A stretch of DNA of 64,000 nt, from positions 62,001-126,000 of the forward strand of contig JAJJXM010000022.1 of the NCBI GenBank assembly GCA_024516155.1. The letters are read 5' to 3'. Under the pieces are notes generated by a model, which made no database searches, was not told the origin of the DNA, and was given only the letters and a program-made list of their open reading frames with translations. Both the position numbers and the translations under genes were made by a program. This document shows, in pieces, positions 13,201 through 24,861 of this stretch. Positions within the stretch are counted from its first letter, which is position 1, and each line of letters opens with the position of its first letter. Origin of the DNA: Pyronema omphalodes (taxonomy: Eukaryota > Ascomycota > Pezizomycetes > Pezizales > Pyronemataceae).

Positions 13201-15983
13201 AATATTTTATAATTGGTGAAAATTTTAAGGGTCAGATTATTGCGTATGATTTTCGAATGGGTAATGCAAGTTTTATAGATATGTGCGCTCCTGTAGTTAC
13301 TACTCATCTTAAGTGTTGGATAGACTATGAGCTTACAATGGATTGACTAATCGAAGGCGCTGGGTGCAAGCAATGCAAGGGCAGCTTGTTCTGCTTACAT
13401 AAAAAGGGCAATGGGAGAATAGGAAAGGGGGGACATATGACTAAATCTCTCAGATGTAAGGTAGGATGATAGCAAAGTCGATAAGATTACCGATTACCCA
13501 AATATAGTAATCACCAGTAAGGTTTATCAATTGATATGTCTGACAAAGTATGTAGAAAGTTAATGAGTGGTAATACCGAAAGATATGGAATTCACGGGCT
13601 AGGTACCCACAACGCGGGATACCTTATGGGCCAGTAACCTTTTCACTGCTCAGGTTTCCAAATCATTGCAAAAAATGCTTATTGCACCGGGTCCTGACAT
13701 AAGGTATTTTCCGTGAAGCTTTACATCGAACGGGTTTATTTCACATGTAGCGAAAACTGTTTCCTCCTTCCGTTGGTAACTCCGGTTACTTATCAATTAT
13801 CGCATTACGTTGTACCAAGAGGGTATAGTTTACGTCAGACGTATGACGCATGAGTGACAAATTCCTGGGAGATATCCCGGATACATATTGTGGAAAACAC
13901 CCCCCTGCTAGTTAGATTCCGTACCTTTGGTTTCGTGGTTTTGTCTATGGTTACGTGAAGGAGTAGAGCGCGGGAAAAGTTCAAATATCACAGAAGAATA
14001 CCGCTTAAAGCATTTTGTCAAGAAGTGCGCCCACGCCCATGCTCTGTGGAATAACTAACTTCCACCCCGCCTTTTGTGAACCCAGTTCTGAGCTTTGGTC
14101 GGTTCTCGGCTTCCGGGGTATATCTGTAGATTTACTTAGGATTCATAAGTTGAATTTATTCCCCACTCATAGATCATTTTTACCATCCATACCTATCAAG
14201 AGAAGAAGCGACAAGTCCCAGAATTCCCATTCTCTGCTGTGCATCAATACCCAATACCCAATACCCAATCCCTGCATTGATACTAGCCATGCTTACCTCA
14301 GTGCCGAGGGTAATAAAAGCTTCCTTATTCCCTTCCCTTCCGGGACTTCGCTGCATCTACCCGTCAATTTCGAATCCTCTGCATGTTTCCATCTGCACCA
14401 TGATGGTCTTTCCCGAAGTAATGCATTGAATATTGGGGCTGGGTTTCCCAACGAAATTTTGAATCAACTACCGAGTGTCATGGAAGTTCGGGGAGCCTGG
14501 GGGCCCCGGAGAGTCCAAGAAGCCCGGCGAGCCCTGGGAGCCCTGGGAGCCCGCCAATTCTTCACCTCACCTTCATCCTAGCTTACCACTAAATTCATTA
14601 CACCCCGCCATTCACCGATACCTTCAACACTGTGCGGTCGTGCTGTTTAAATCACCGCTTTAAACACTTCGTTAGACATTACTTACATCTGGCATGCATA
14701 ACGGCGCCGAGATATATTTATGATGCTTAGGCTTCATAAACTTTTCATATACCATTTCTTTTATTCCCTCCATTTCCATATCCTCACGTTTTTCTTCGTT
14801 TCTCTTCATCTCTGTTCATCGAAACCTATTTGCGAATTGCAATTCATCGTCATTCTGGAAGGAAGTTATCTAACATTTTGTTTTTTTCTTTCTTTAATTT
14901 CTTTATATCTGCAATACACAAGTTTTTTTCTCCGAAAAGAAAGGGACTATGATCAGTCGTTATTCTCCAGTGTTGGCTTTTACCGTATTATAGGATTCCA
15001 GAATGCATGCTTCATGATCATTACACTGTTGATTCAATCAGTGGACAAAAAAATGAGCTACTTCATCAGATATGATGTTTTATGCATTTTGAAAACATTT
15101 CTTCCTAACGGGGGGTCTCATCAGGTGGTTAAAATCACGAGGCTAGGTATGGGGTATTTTGTTGTATTTTCCTACATGGGTCTTTTGGATTAAGTCAGCG
15201 TATGATTCAATCAATCAATAAATAACATTTCTTCCTATTGATTCTGCATGCTGCATTCTGCACGCTGCTATTGCACAATAGCCAAGACTTGTACATAAGG
15301 AAGCCTGAACTGAAACTATTTCCACATTAGGAAGGCAGATCCTGTTTATTTCGAGAAAAAAAGCATTTCTGTTGTACTACCTTCGTCATCATCATCGTAA
15401 TCTCCTTGATCCCTTGTCTCCTTGGCTCCTTGGCTTTACATCATCATTCCATCAATGTTCCGAAAGTTTCACAAAAGCCACGGAAACGTCAAGATAGTAT
15501 AGAATGATCCCGAATCAGGAGTCCCAATTAAATCCCCCCATATCCCTCATCTGATTTCCCTTATACCGCCGATATTTAGTAGCTATGTAGAGTAGAGTAG
15601 AGTAGAGTATCATAACAAAAGGAAAAAAGATATGAAATCTATGACAAACATAAGAATCAAGATTACCGTGCTGTTTCAGCACATTTTCCCATCCAAAGCC
15701 ACCAACTCACCCAACCGAACAAAAGACAACCAAATTCAAAAACATATAGCAGAAAAAAAAAATGAAATGAAGCCGCATAAAGGCTAGCCGAAACAAACAA
15801 AAAAGACAATAAACCCCCCAGCCTTCCGATTCCCGAAACACCCCGAAACCCGCTAAAAAATGATCCTTGCGCCAATACAAAGAAAAAAAAAACAAAAACA
15901 TAATGATACATTTTCTGTATAGTTGATTTAGCCATAGCACTTCCGTATCCCGTTACTGGCCGTTCAAAGTCGAGCTCTGTTGC
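7202..15983. other. Long gene-poor stretch
   Basis: Nearly 9 kb in which I see no credible gene. Between about 9.8 and 14.0 kb the six frames hold essentially no reading frame over 61 codons. The few longer frames further on (for example 14015-14581 and 14720-15193) are low-complexity or show no family resemblance. Small repeats: three CCCAATA units near 14255-14280, a 9-bp GGGAGCCCT-type repeat near 14530-14552, and TAGAG units at 15587-15609. No transposase or reverse-transcriptase remnant was visible by eye. Confidence 0.55.
15587..15609. repeat. (TAGAG)n microsatellite
   Basis: Four to five tandem 5-bp units, lying just downstream of the 3' end of the minus-strand gene at 15984-16733. 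Confidence 0.85.
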
Positions 15984-16733
15984 TTAGAATCCCCAACCGA
16001 GTCCGCGGTGAACATCAAAAAGCCCCGCTGGCTGATTCGCTAGTGGACCCTCATTCTTCTTCCCCACACATTGCCTCCATCTCGACCCTGTTTTAATGCC
16101 GACCTTTTCCAATGCGCGCCGTAATTCGGGGTGTCGTTGTACGGCTTGCTTCACAATTGTTTTATCCACTCCATCCAATCGCTCCTTGAGTTCAGTTCCA
16201 TACTCCTTCACCAGGTACAAGATATCTAATGCATCACCCTGTTTCGCTCTAGTCGCTGCTGCGTGAAGTTTTCCCCGGAAAAGATAGCTGGGGTCCAAGA
16301 TGGGGACGTAGGAAACTCCCATGTGTCGACCTTTTAGGATGCAGTTTTGTGAAACCGGGAATCGAGAGGCTTGGTGGCCTACAAACATTTCGACCAACAC
16401 CATTGGGGTGTTTGTCTCCGAGTCATCGCTGGCTTCACTGATGATGCTACTGCAGAAAGATGCACCAGAGGAGCTGTGAGGGGATTTGTAGAAGTATGCC
16501 ACGTAATCTTCGCGTGCTTGAGGAATTTCAAGCCATCCGTGTCGCGCAGATAGGAGGGAGGTGATGTGTTCTTTTGTTGCGGATACTAGGACGTCGAGGT
16601 CCTTTGTTTCTCGCGATGGTGACGAGGTGGTTGATAGGATTGCGAAGCCGCCGAAGAAGGCGTGGTGGATGCGGTGGAAGGTTAGGATGCGGCTTAGTGC
16701 AAGGGCGGCGTCGCTAAGGAGTGTGTGGTGCAT
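15984..16733 (-). CDS. Nucleotidyltransferase-fold protein (AbiEii/MNT-like)
   Basis: Single-exon gene of 249 codons. Residues about 27-46 read FFGGFAI followed, after a Ser/Arg-rich turn, by KDLDVLV. A Gly-Gly pair followed by an Asp-x-Asp is the signature of the nucleotidyltransferase superfamily that includes antibiotic-type and AbiEii-type enzymes. Downstream, residues around 150-185 contain a helical segment (FRGKLHAAATRAKQGDALD) resembling the part that in that group helps recognise the acceptor. The protein would be a soluble enzyme transferring a nucleotide to an unknown acceptor; similar stand-alone proteins occur in many filamentous fungi without assigned function. The ATG at 16733 is the only in-frame Met near the fold, and no intron is needed. 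The fold assignment rests on the motif alone. Confidence 0.65.
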   Translation of the reverse strand: MHHTLLSDAALALSRILTFHRIHHAFFGGFAILSTTSSPSRETKDLDVLVSATKEHITSLLSARHGWLEIPQAREDYVAYFYKSPHSSSGASFCSSIISEASDDSETNTPMVLVEMFVGHQASRFPVSQNCILKGRHMGVSYVPILDPSYLFRGKLHAAATRAKQGDALDILYLVKEYGTELKERLDGVDKTIVKQAVQRHPELRRALEKVGIKTGSRWRQCVGKKNEGPLANQPAGLFDVHRGLGWGF

Positions 16734-19700
16734 TTTTGTCGTATAGGCGTGAAAGAGTTGAAGTATTCTAGAAATCGAAATGTAGGAATCGAGACGCTTT
16801 TGTTGTATACTCTGTATTAAAAACTTTTATTGGTGTCAATTGAAGGGTGTCAAGTCGAAAGAAAGTGCAAATTCCGTTAATGACACTCTCGAATGAAAGG
16901 CGGAGATCGATATTGATGCCCTGCACAAATGAACGACCTGCGGAGTGGCGGGGGGATGAACTGATTTTGATGTCGTCAAGTCGTCTGAAAGTGGCAATAT
17001 GTTGTGGTTATGCAAACAAAGGAAATAAAGCAATTAAGATTTCCAAATTACCGAGTCCTGCTCAATGAATGTATCTTCCCGTGCAAACAAAGGAAAAACG
17101 TAAGGACATGGGGCTGTCGAGAGAGAAAGGAAGGAGGGTGAGATCTATAGAGAACTCTTCTGTCTGTGTTGCTGCTGAAGATGGATACCACTGCATGGGC
17201 GGAAATTAATAGTTATATCTTCCTCAGATTCTTCCCCGTCTGTGTCCAATGTTGAAACGCGGACCCGATATTGACAGCTAAAACGATCAACGGAACCCTG
17301 CAGACTACCTCAGAAGATGCGTACCTGCAGGAAGGTGCTTTCGCAAGCGTTTCGCCTTCCAGACGTTGGTTGGCCAGAGTAAGGCAGGCGGTTAGATTCG
17401 ATGGTTCGCGCCCTGTACCTGCTCTAGACAAGGGAGCACAGGCCATGATCTCCGCCATCGAAAGACCCTTGACAACGCCGCAATTTTAAAGTCGCGTGAA
17501 GGAATTATTTTTGGCCTGATCCGTTCCACTATTCCCTAAAATCACAGCTAAAAGACTCCGAAACGTAAACACAGATGTTTCAACTTCTTCTATGAGAGGA
17601 AAAGGTTTCCTATGAATATTGATGCTCCTGCGGGGTACCTGCGTCACCGGAGCTTTCGGAGCAGGCGTTACGGTTGGACTCTGTTTATCTAAATGCAGAC
17701 TCCGGTAAGCGACGAGATATCTATGGGCGCAACACCTGGCATCCGTTGTAAAGGCCGTAAGTGAGAGTTTGTGTGCCGTCTCTCCTTCATATCGACCGGA
17801 ACTGCACTGCTCGTTCCGCCTGGTATATAGCATCCGTATCACTCGGGTAACTACTGATTGCACTTTATTCGAAAAGTCGTCGCGCACACACGCGAAAATG
17901 GAAGGCGATATTGTAACTTCTTCAGTCATCTGTAAACACAATTCCCATTCGCCCCGCCGGTTACATCTCCCAAACATGGCTTTCGTGATAATCTTTTTCG
18001 AATTGCGCAATAGTCAATCTTTGGTCATCGAAATCTCCGGGACAGCGGCGGCTGATGAAATCCAGTCCACTGTATCACCATAGACGTGTGTGGCTGTGTG
18101 TCCAGACTCTGATTGGTGAATGAAATTGGCCGAAAATTCATCACGTCAGAGTTTCGATGAAGCTGTTTTTGACAACTCGCCACACTTCGTTTCAACATGC
18201 ATAACATTTTCGTTTGAAATTCATGGATGCAGCCTTCTGCCCCACGAAGCATGATTTTCCTTTGGCGTGAGGCTAATACGCGCCGATCCTATCAGGGGGT
18301 TTTGTCGTATTTTTGCACAAATTTCAGAACCGGTGTTGCAGATGCAAATATCGATCGTTGTTTCCATATTCAGACCTGTGGGAAAAAGGAGACTTTCCGA
18401 GTCGTTTCCGTTTTTGCTTCGCAAAAGCATAACATCTGTTGTGTAAGTTTCGAATAGATTTCTGAGGGCTTCGGCAGATCGACCCAGCGGCGGGAGCTAC
18501 TCTAGAGTATTAACTAATCAGTTCATCACGTGTTATCGTTTCCCGAAGGTTGCCTTTTTGACTGGCTCGCGTTTGCCCGCGCCCCACTCGTTCTGAGCCC
18601 TGATGCTCCGCCTTGACGCCCTATGTTAAGAAGGATACGTATCTATTCCTCTCCGCGTTCCCCAGATATGCATAACTCAATGCCCAATAATCGACACCCT
18701 TCAAGAAACGAGTCGCGATGGAGAAATCTCAAACACGTTCATGTCCAACTTCATGTGGTGGCATAAAGTGCATGCATCTTAGTTCCAGGTACTCGAGACT
18801 GTTTCAAACTTTCGAGAAATGGGTATCGAATTGCATCGACCGTTTGCGCCAAGGACATCGTGGACTTATTTGGCTGTGAAAGTTCACCGTTGATATTTGT
18901 CATCGTCAAATGCGCACCTCTATTCATATCACAGACCCCCAGTCGACTGTTCCACGGCACACGATCCGATATTCGAATTATATGTATAAACCACAGACCA
19001 TGGCACGATACATATTATTGTCACATTCCTGACATGGCTTGGACTCTGGAGTCTGTGGATAACCGTAGGTGCACGGACAATATGCGGGCGCTACGCGGGG
19101 GCTGTCCGGCCACTATGTCCGTGCAAGACCACGCATTACAGTATCCGAGGCCATCCACAGGTTGCCGATATCGAGCAAAAGACGTCGATTCACATGCGGC
19201 CCGAAGATCCCGAGGATTTAAGCCTTTTAATAGGCAGCCCGATCCATCCACAGTGGCAGGGAGTCGGCAATCTGATGTAGCAAGGGTATCCCCACGATGG
19301 TCCTTCGATATCGATCTGAGCACAACGGCCTGCGAATTTAACTTCAAACTTTGCGTACATCATTTTGCGCACCGTCGTCCAATTTGGCGTAAGACTTTGT
19401 CGTGGAAGTGATGAGCTCCCTTCACATGTTTTTTGTGCAGTATCCCGTTGGAGGATAAAGTATGACCTGTGAGCTATTCATCAAAACAACCGCGCCGTGG
19501 AGATGAAAGGACATTGTCTCGTGCTAATTCCACTGCCAAAAGGATTAGTGAACCTTTTACTGTGAGCTTCAACAAAGAATCATTCCTAAAACCAAATACC
19601 AGTTGGAGCAGTGAAAATGAGATACAGAATCTTAAATCCTGGAGAGGTGGAGGTGGAAGTTGACTTGCCTAGAAAAAAAAAGTTCAGATCACTCGCGGGG

Positions 19701-19902
19701 AAGTTACAGGTAAAGTATCCATCAGTATGTCACGCCAAGACAGCACGGCGTCGCAGCAGAGTTGAAGCCAAACGTAATTTGAGCACATCCATTAATATTG
19801 ATATTGGATACAAAATAATGACGTGCGACGTGCTTTGTGACAAACGAAGCTCTACCACAGAAGGAGATCAAGCAAAAATGAAATTTTCTAACAGAATCAA
19901 AA
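16734..19902. other. Intergenic, no recognisable gene
   Basis: Contains many overlapping frames of 60-180 codons on both strands (for instance 18860-19411 plus and 17486-18010 minus), but none shows a domain, signal peptide, or introns linking it to a neighbour. I consider all of them chance frames in sequence of near-balanced composition. Confidence 0.5.
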
Positions 19903-19950
19903 ACTACAGTATCTGGGATTGCGTTGTATTCATGACTCTATGACCGTAGC
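19903..19950 (-). pseudogene. 5S rRNA pseudogene with internal deletion
   Basis: On the minus strand this reads as the first ~30 and last ~18 nucleotides of the 5S rRNA found complete at 53034-53150. About 69 central nucleotides, including the internal promoter region, are missing. The T-run after the 3' end is retained. It marks the outer edge of inverted-duplication copy A. Confidence 0.75.
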
Positions 19951-21394
19951 TAACGTGTCTCGTATCAAACATCCTATATCTTTATACCGCTCCTTTATTC
20001 AGTATTATTGATGCTGTGATCGCAGGGTAGGCTGTGAGGCTAAAAGTTTTGATTTTCCCAGGCTGTCCTATGAATTTGTTTGGGACTTCAAACTACATTT
20101 GACGGTAGGAGAAGGAGGTGGAATATTTAGCTTCCTTTGCATACTAAGATTGTACCATCTGTAATGTTATTAACAGGATCATGAATTACAAGTTACCCGG
20201 TGATACTCAGCCATATTGCAAGGCCAATAATATAGCGTTACTAGATAAACCGTATGTTGTGTGAGAGAGATAGTCACTCATTACAATTCTTAAGCTACAA
20301 ATGGTAGACTGTAATAATCTTTGATCTGGGTTTTCTCGAGGTTTGTAGAAGGACCTTCCTTAGCCTTATGGGACTTTTAGATACGGTGAGCTTTTTCAGA
20401 TCCAAACTGATATACCAACTCGCAGAACCTTGACAGGTCCACAGTTATAGCAGCGTGTGTTGGGGATTGAATCATAGAGTATCACTCTACTATGGTTCCT
20501 AATTCCCAGCTTTGAATATCATCAATCCTTCGAATTAATAACAGGCTTGCAGCAGCTTCAATAACAGTAGAATTTATAGTCGCGGTTGCAATAGCTCTTG
20601 TGTTTCGTAATGAGGGCCATGTACTATGCATCATTAATCACTCTGCGTTATTTCTAAGTGGATGCGGTGCTCTGGACGATCTAGAAACGTAAAAAAGGCC
20701 CAACCCGCCTTCAAAGGGTAGGTTGTTGGTCGTATGTTGGGATGTTTGGACCTTGATCAATCGACAACAGTGCTTTGTGCTAAACACGGAGAGCATCATG
20801 AATATTGTTATAGTTGAGATTGGACGATGGGAGTTTAGTTCTGGAATCGCTTTCCAAGTTTAAGTATGATTAGAGGACCGGAGCTAGTATTTTTTCGTTT
20901 TCTAATACCTGTTATGAACTGGTATTTTTTGGGTTGGTATTGTAGTGATTGGGTTTGTTGCCAGGTGATTAGCAGGAAGTATGCGGAGGCTTTGGAGCAG
21001 TAACCGGTTGGCATTTTCAACGAAAATAGCGTAACTTTCTTATAATTTTAAATCATAGAACAAATTTACCGCCAGCTGAATGTCCTGAGATCTTTCATCT
21101 TCAATCTGTTATCATGGGTCTCATTTGTTTTTGATCGATGGTTCCCCTATACAGCCCAAACATCAATTCTGTAAGAACTTTCGATTAATTGGTTAAACGA
21201 TGCTACACAACTTACTGGATTTGCTGTTCATCTACAGGGCCAGCGTTTTTATGACACCGGGATATACCTGTCTTTTAGCCATGCCATGGTACTTGCTGCA
21301 GGATATATGAATACGTAGGATGAACCTTACTACCACCAATGCCCAATGCAACACCACTTAGTTCTGCCGTTGCTGATTATCATGATTCACACGA

Positions 21395-23070
21395 CTGCTT
21401 ATAAGAACGAGTAATTTTTCAAAACACAAAATCAATTGCCTTATGCATAACAGAATACGTCATATTCAACGTAACAACAAAGTTCAAAAAAGAAAGTACA
21501 AATGCAAAAGAAATCAGATTAAGAGACACAAACTCCAAAAAAAAAAAAAAAAACTTCAGCTGTAAATCAGCTACAACTAGTACATTTTACTACTACTCCT
21601 CCACATTCCCTTCCACCCTTCACTATTGAGAATCTGCAATATCATGATCCGGGATAACCTCCCATGTAGTGGTATACAGTGGGCGTTTAACAACATTTAC
21701 TAGACGGCTCAAGCTCCACCATCTTCTTGCCGGATGCTGCACCTTTCGCTCACCATTTCTAACCGCTTCTCCTCCACTTGGTCTCCTATCCTCCGTAACC
21801 GGACGTTTCGTGTGGAAAGTTCCCACCACTTTCCGTAGAGCCCAAGTAACTACTCTTCTGGGTGACTGGTTATGCGGTAACTGCCGTTCTCTATGACTGT
21901 CGACAATGTCTGACTGGAGGGAAACAGGACGAACAGGCTGGCTGTGTGCATTGAGCGGGGGATTGAACCAGTGTTCGGTTCCAGTCGAAAAGTGACCGCA
22001 TTCACATAACGGTACTGTTTGCAGCCTGTCGTTCAAGTCTAGGCAAGAGTGTTCCAGGAGGTTTCGATACCTGGCGGCGAGGATTGGCTTCGGTATCCGG
22101 TCCCGATCCATGCGGCAAGACACACACACATCAACAGATTGAGCTCCAAGATCAATCGCTGGTGGTGGTGCACAAGATGCATGTTGTAGGGTCCGTGGGT
22201 TGATATCGAGCCGCCGGTACATTACGTTGCAAGGTACGTGAATCGAGTATTATTATTGCAAAGAATTTCTATTCAGAGAACAGTTGTCTGTGTGGACAAT
22301 ATCCGCCAAATGGTGAACGAGATGAAATGAGAGTGAAAATGGAGGGTGTAGAGATTGTGTGGATGAAGAGTCAGATCTGGCAGAGTGTGCAAAAAAAGGT
22401 TTGTAGCATGTCCAAACATAACACTTCACCTCCACATTCCCAACATTCTCCATCCTCATTCTTTCTCCATCTCGACCACAACTTGGCAGATACCATGCAC
22501 ATAGGCAACCGTGCTGAGAATAGAAATTCTTTACAACAATAATACTCGATTCTCGCACCTTATAACGTGATGCACCAACCGCTCGATATCAACCCATGGA
22601 CCCTACAACATGCATCTTGTGCACCACCGCCAGCGATTGACCTTGGAGCTCAACCTGTTGACGTGTGAGTGTCTTGCTGCATGGATCGGGCCCGGATACC
22701 GAAGCCTGCTGGAAGCCTGTGGTTGCTTTGGTCAATGCCGTCTGTACTGGACGCAAGTGCCGCCATCTTCATGGAATATATTTTTCTGCTTTGTGTTATT
22801 ATTTTTCTATTTCCATGTTTCTGCTTTATTATGTGTTTTAGTTCTCTGTTTTCATTCTGCATTTTACTGTGATATTTTATTCTGTGTCTTTTTTGATCTC
22901 CATTTCCTTTCCTGTTATCATGAAAACCTCGCTCAAGTCTGCTGTTACGCTAATATTAAGAGATGCTGTCACTGTAGATGGAACCACTGATTTTTTGTTT
23001 TGGAAAAATATTCGTTCTTGTAATTGGTCCCAGGATGATAAGGGACGTCAGGGTTAAATGGCGCTCATTA
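21395..23070. repeat. Large imperfect palindrome inside copy A
   Basis: The left arm (about 21395-22400) is mirrored by the right arm (about 22405-23070). Clear matches by eye: the stretch around 22080-22260 against 22560-22725 (includes a GCATCTTGTGCACCACC-type core), 22253-22290 against 22500-22558 (AGAATTTCTATT core), and the outer 21395-21430 against 22985-23030. The left arm carries roughly 0.4 kb extra (about 21560-22080). Divergence between the arms means it would be an old foldback structure. Most of it is absent from copy B. Confidence 0.65.
21539..21552. repeat. Poly-A run
   Basis: An uninterrupted A run of about 15 nt in the left arm of the palindrome. Confidence 0.8.
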
Positions 23071-23337
23071 CTTTGCTGATGCATATTCCAAGTGAAGTTG
23101 ATACGAGCAGTCTCTGTGGTACATGATTTTATTGTGGATTTTGATTTGATTCGGCAGCACTTCGTCTGGGATGAATGATGTTCGATGATTGGCAACCATT
23201 TGGGTATACGCCCTTATATACCCATGATCAATGAGAAAATTCCGGTAGCAGATCCTGAAAGTATACTTCTTGTTTTTTATGTGCGGTATCCTATTACCGT
23301 TACAGACGTGGCAATAGCTCGGGTCATGCTGTCTGTA

Positions 23338-23450
23338 TACTTTTGACTCATAGTTGATAATTGACTCAGTAAAATGACTCACTTTCGACGGTACTTTTGA
23401 CTCATGGTTGATAATTGACTCAGTAGAATGACTCCCTTTCGACGGGCAAA
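23338..23450. repeat. Tandem duplication of a TGACTC-rich unit
   Basis: Two direct copies of a unit of about 55-58 bp, each containing CTTTTGACTCAT, GTTGATAATTGACTCAGTA and ATGACTC followed by CTTTCGACGG. Copy B of the inverted duplication has the unit once (about 51708-51770, reversed). Confidence 0.8.
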
Positions 23451-23910
23451 GGGGTAGAGTCCATGCTACGTGTACCGAAGATGAGACCGGAAATTATTGA
23501 AGTGATGTTGATGGGTACCGGTGCTTTACATGTATTTTTTATGATAAAACAAGTCATCTCCGAGTCTAGACAATTTCCCGCTTTCCAAGGTTAACGAATT
23601 GAACAACGATTATGCGTGCGTTGACCGATTCATTCAATCTGCCACTGCAATTGGTTATCTGCCCATCTACTCCTCATTTCCGACGGTACTTGTTTTTCTT
23701 TCCTTCTTCTTTAACTATTTCTTTTTCTCTTCTTTCCGTGTGACGGATATCGGTAACCCTCACAATGCTTCAGATGAGCACTTTTCAATCAGGTTATTGA
23801 CTCAATCACCGCGACCTTGATGCCCACCTGGTATTTGGTGAGAAATCTCTGCCGTAGGCTGCGTACATAATTAAGGATTTCACCTCTAAGTTTGGAAAAC
23901 CATATTGTTC

Positions 23911-24236
23911 CCTATTCCTATTATTTCTTATTATTTCTTATTATTTCTTATTATTTCTTATATTTCTTATTATTTCTTATTATTTCTTATTATTTCTTAT
24001 TATTTCTTATTATTTCTTATTATTTCTTATTATTTCTTATTATTTCTTATTATTTCTTATTATTCTTATTATTTCTTATTATTTCTTATTATTTCTTATT
24101 ATTTCTTATTATTTCTTATTATTTCTTATTATTTCTTATTATTTCTTATTATTTCTTATTATTTCTTATTATTTCTTATTATTTCTTATTATTTCGTATT
24201 CTTTCCTATTATTCCGTATTCTTTCCTATTATTCCT
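23911..24236. repeat. 10-bp minisatellite (TTATTTCTTA)n, copy A
   Basis: About 32 tandem copies of TTATTTCTTA, with two single-base deletions that shift the register and degenerate end units containing TTTCGTATTC and TTTCCTATTA. Because the 10-bp unit is not a multiple of 3 and contains no stop in some registers, it creates long artificial frames with a LIISYYFLLF repeat. Confidence 0.95.
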
Positions 24237-24282
24237 AATGTTACTATGGACGCGGGGGTACGCCCTTTTGACGTCCACGTTC

Positions 24283-24355
24283 AGAAGGCCCGTCTTCGAT
24301 TTCCCTCAAACAGGTGTCCTAACCCTGTTTGAGAGAAGTTGGAGGCGGGCCTTCT
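24283..24355. repeat. 73-bp hairpin, copy A
   Basis: Near-perfect inverted repeat: arms begin AGAAGGCCCG and end CGGGCCTTCT, with an inner stem CTCAAACAGG / CCTGTTTGAG and a loop of about 8 nt. Present in both copies next to the minisatellite. Confidence 0.9.
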
Positions 24356-24861
24356 TTGCGTTAAGTCGTTTTGATCACAGCATGTGCAATGGACTAGCTC
24401 TTCCAGACAAAATGCATAAGGTTCGTCACCCTATATCACCCAATCCCTTGTGTCCGTATACCACCAATTTTCTCTTCATTAGCACATTGAACCCCATCGC
24501 TCAATCCACACTTTTCTACTACACCAGTATGCAGGACATTTGAAAATCAGGCACAGGAATAACGTGTGGATGATGATGAATACCAATGACACCGGCGGCA
24601 GCAAAACACAGCAGGGACACTATCAATATCACTCAAATGCAATTCATTTGAGGCGTCATATACTACAGAAACTAGATTGGCTCAAGATATTGAACTCACA
24701 AAGTCGCTTTCAATCTATTATGTTCATGTCTTTGACAAGTATGGAGATGCATCCAGTATCTCCAACCAATGCCTTAGGTATTCGGCCGTCTCGACTTCAT
24801 GATCCGTAATCTTTGAAATCTATGCAGTACTTCGTTTTAAGCATTCATATTACTTGGTCAT

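Noticed and set aside
14255..14280. CCCAATA repeats as possible telomere-like sequence
   Set aside because: Only three units and not the CCCTAA motif of filamentous fungi.
14015..14581. 188-codon plus-strand frame
   Set aside because: Starts in non-conserved sequence, contains low-complexity CCCAATA and GGGAGCCCT repeats, no domain or splice links.
18860..19411. 183-codon plus-strand frame with an overlapping 108-codon minus frame
   Set aside because: No recognisable motif, both strands open, no splice-consistent extension.
23911..24236. Regular short repeats that might suggest a CRISPR array
   Set aside because: Units are directly contiguous 10-mers without spacers in a fungal genome; a minisatellite.
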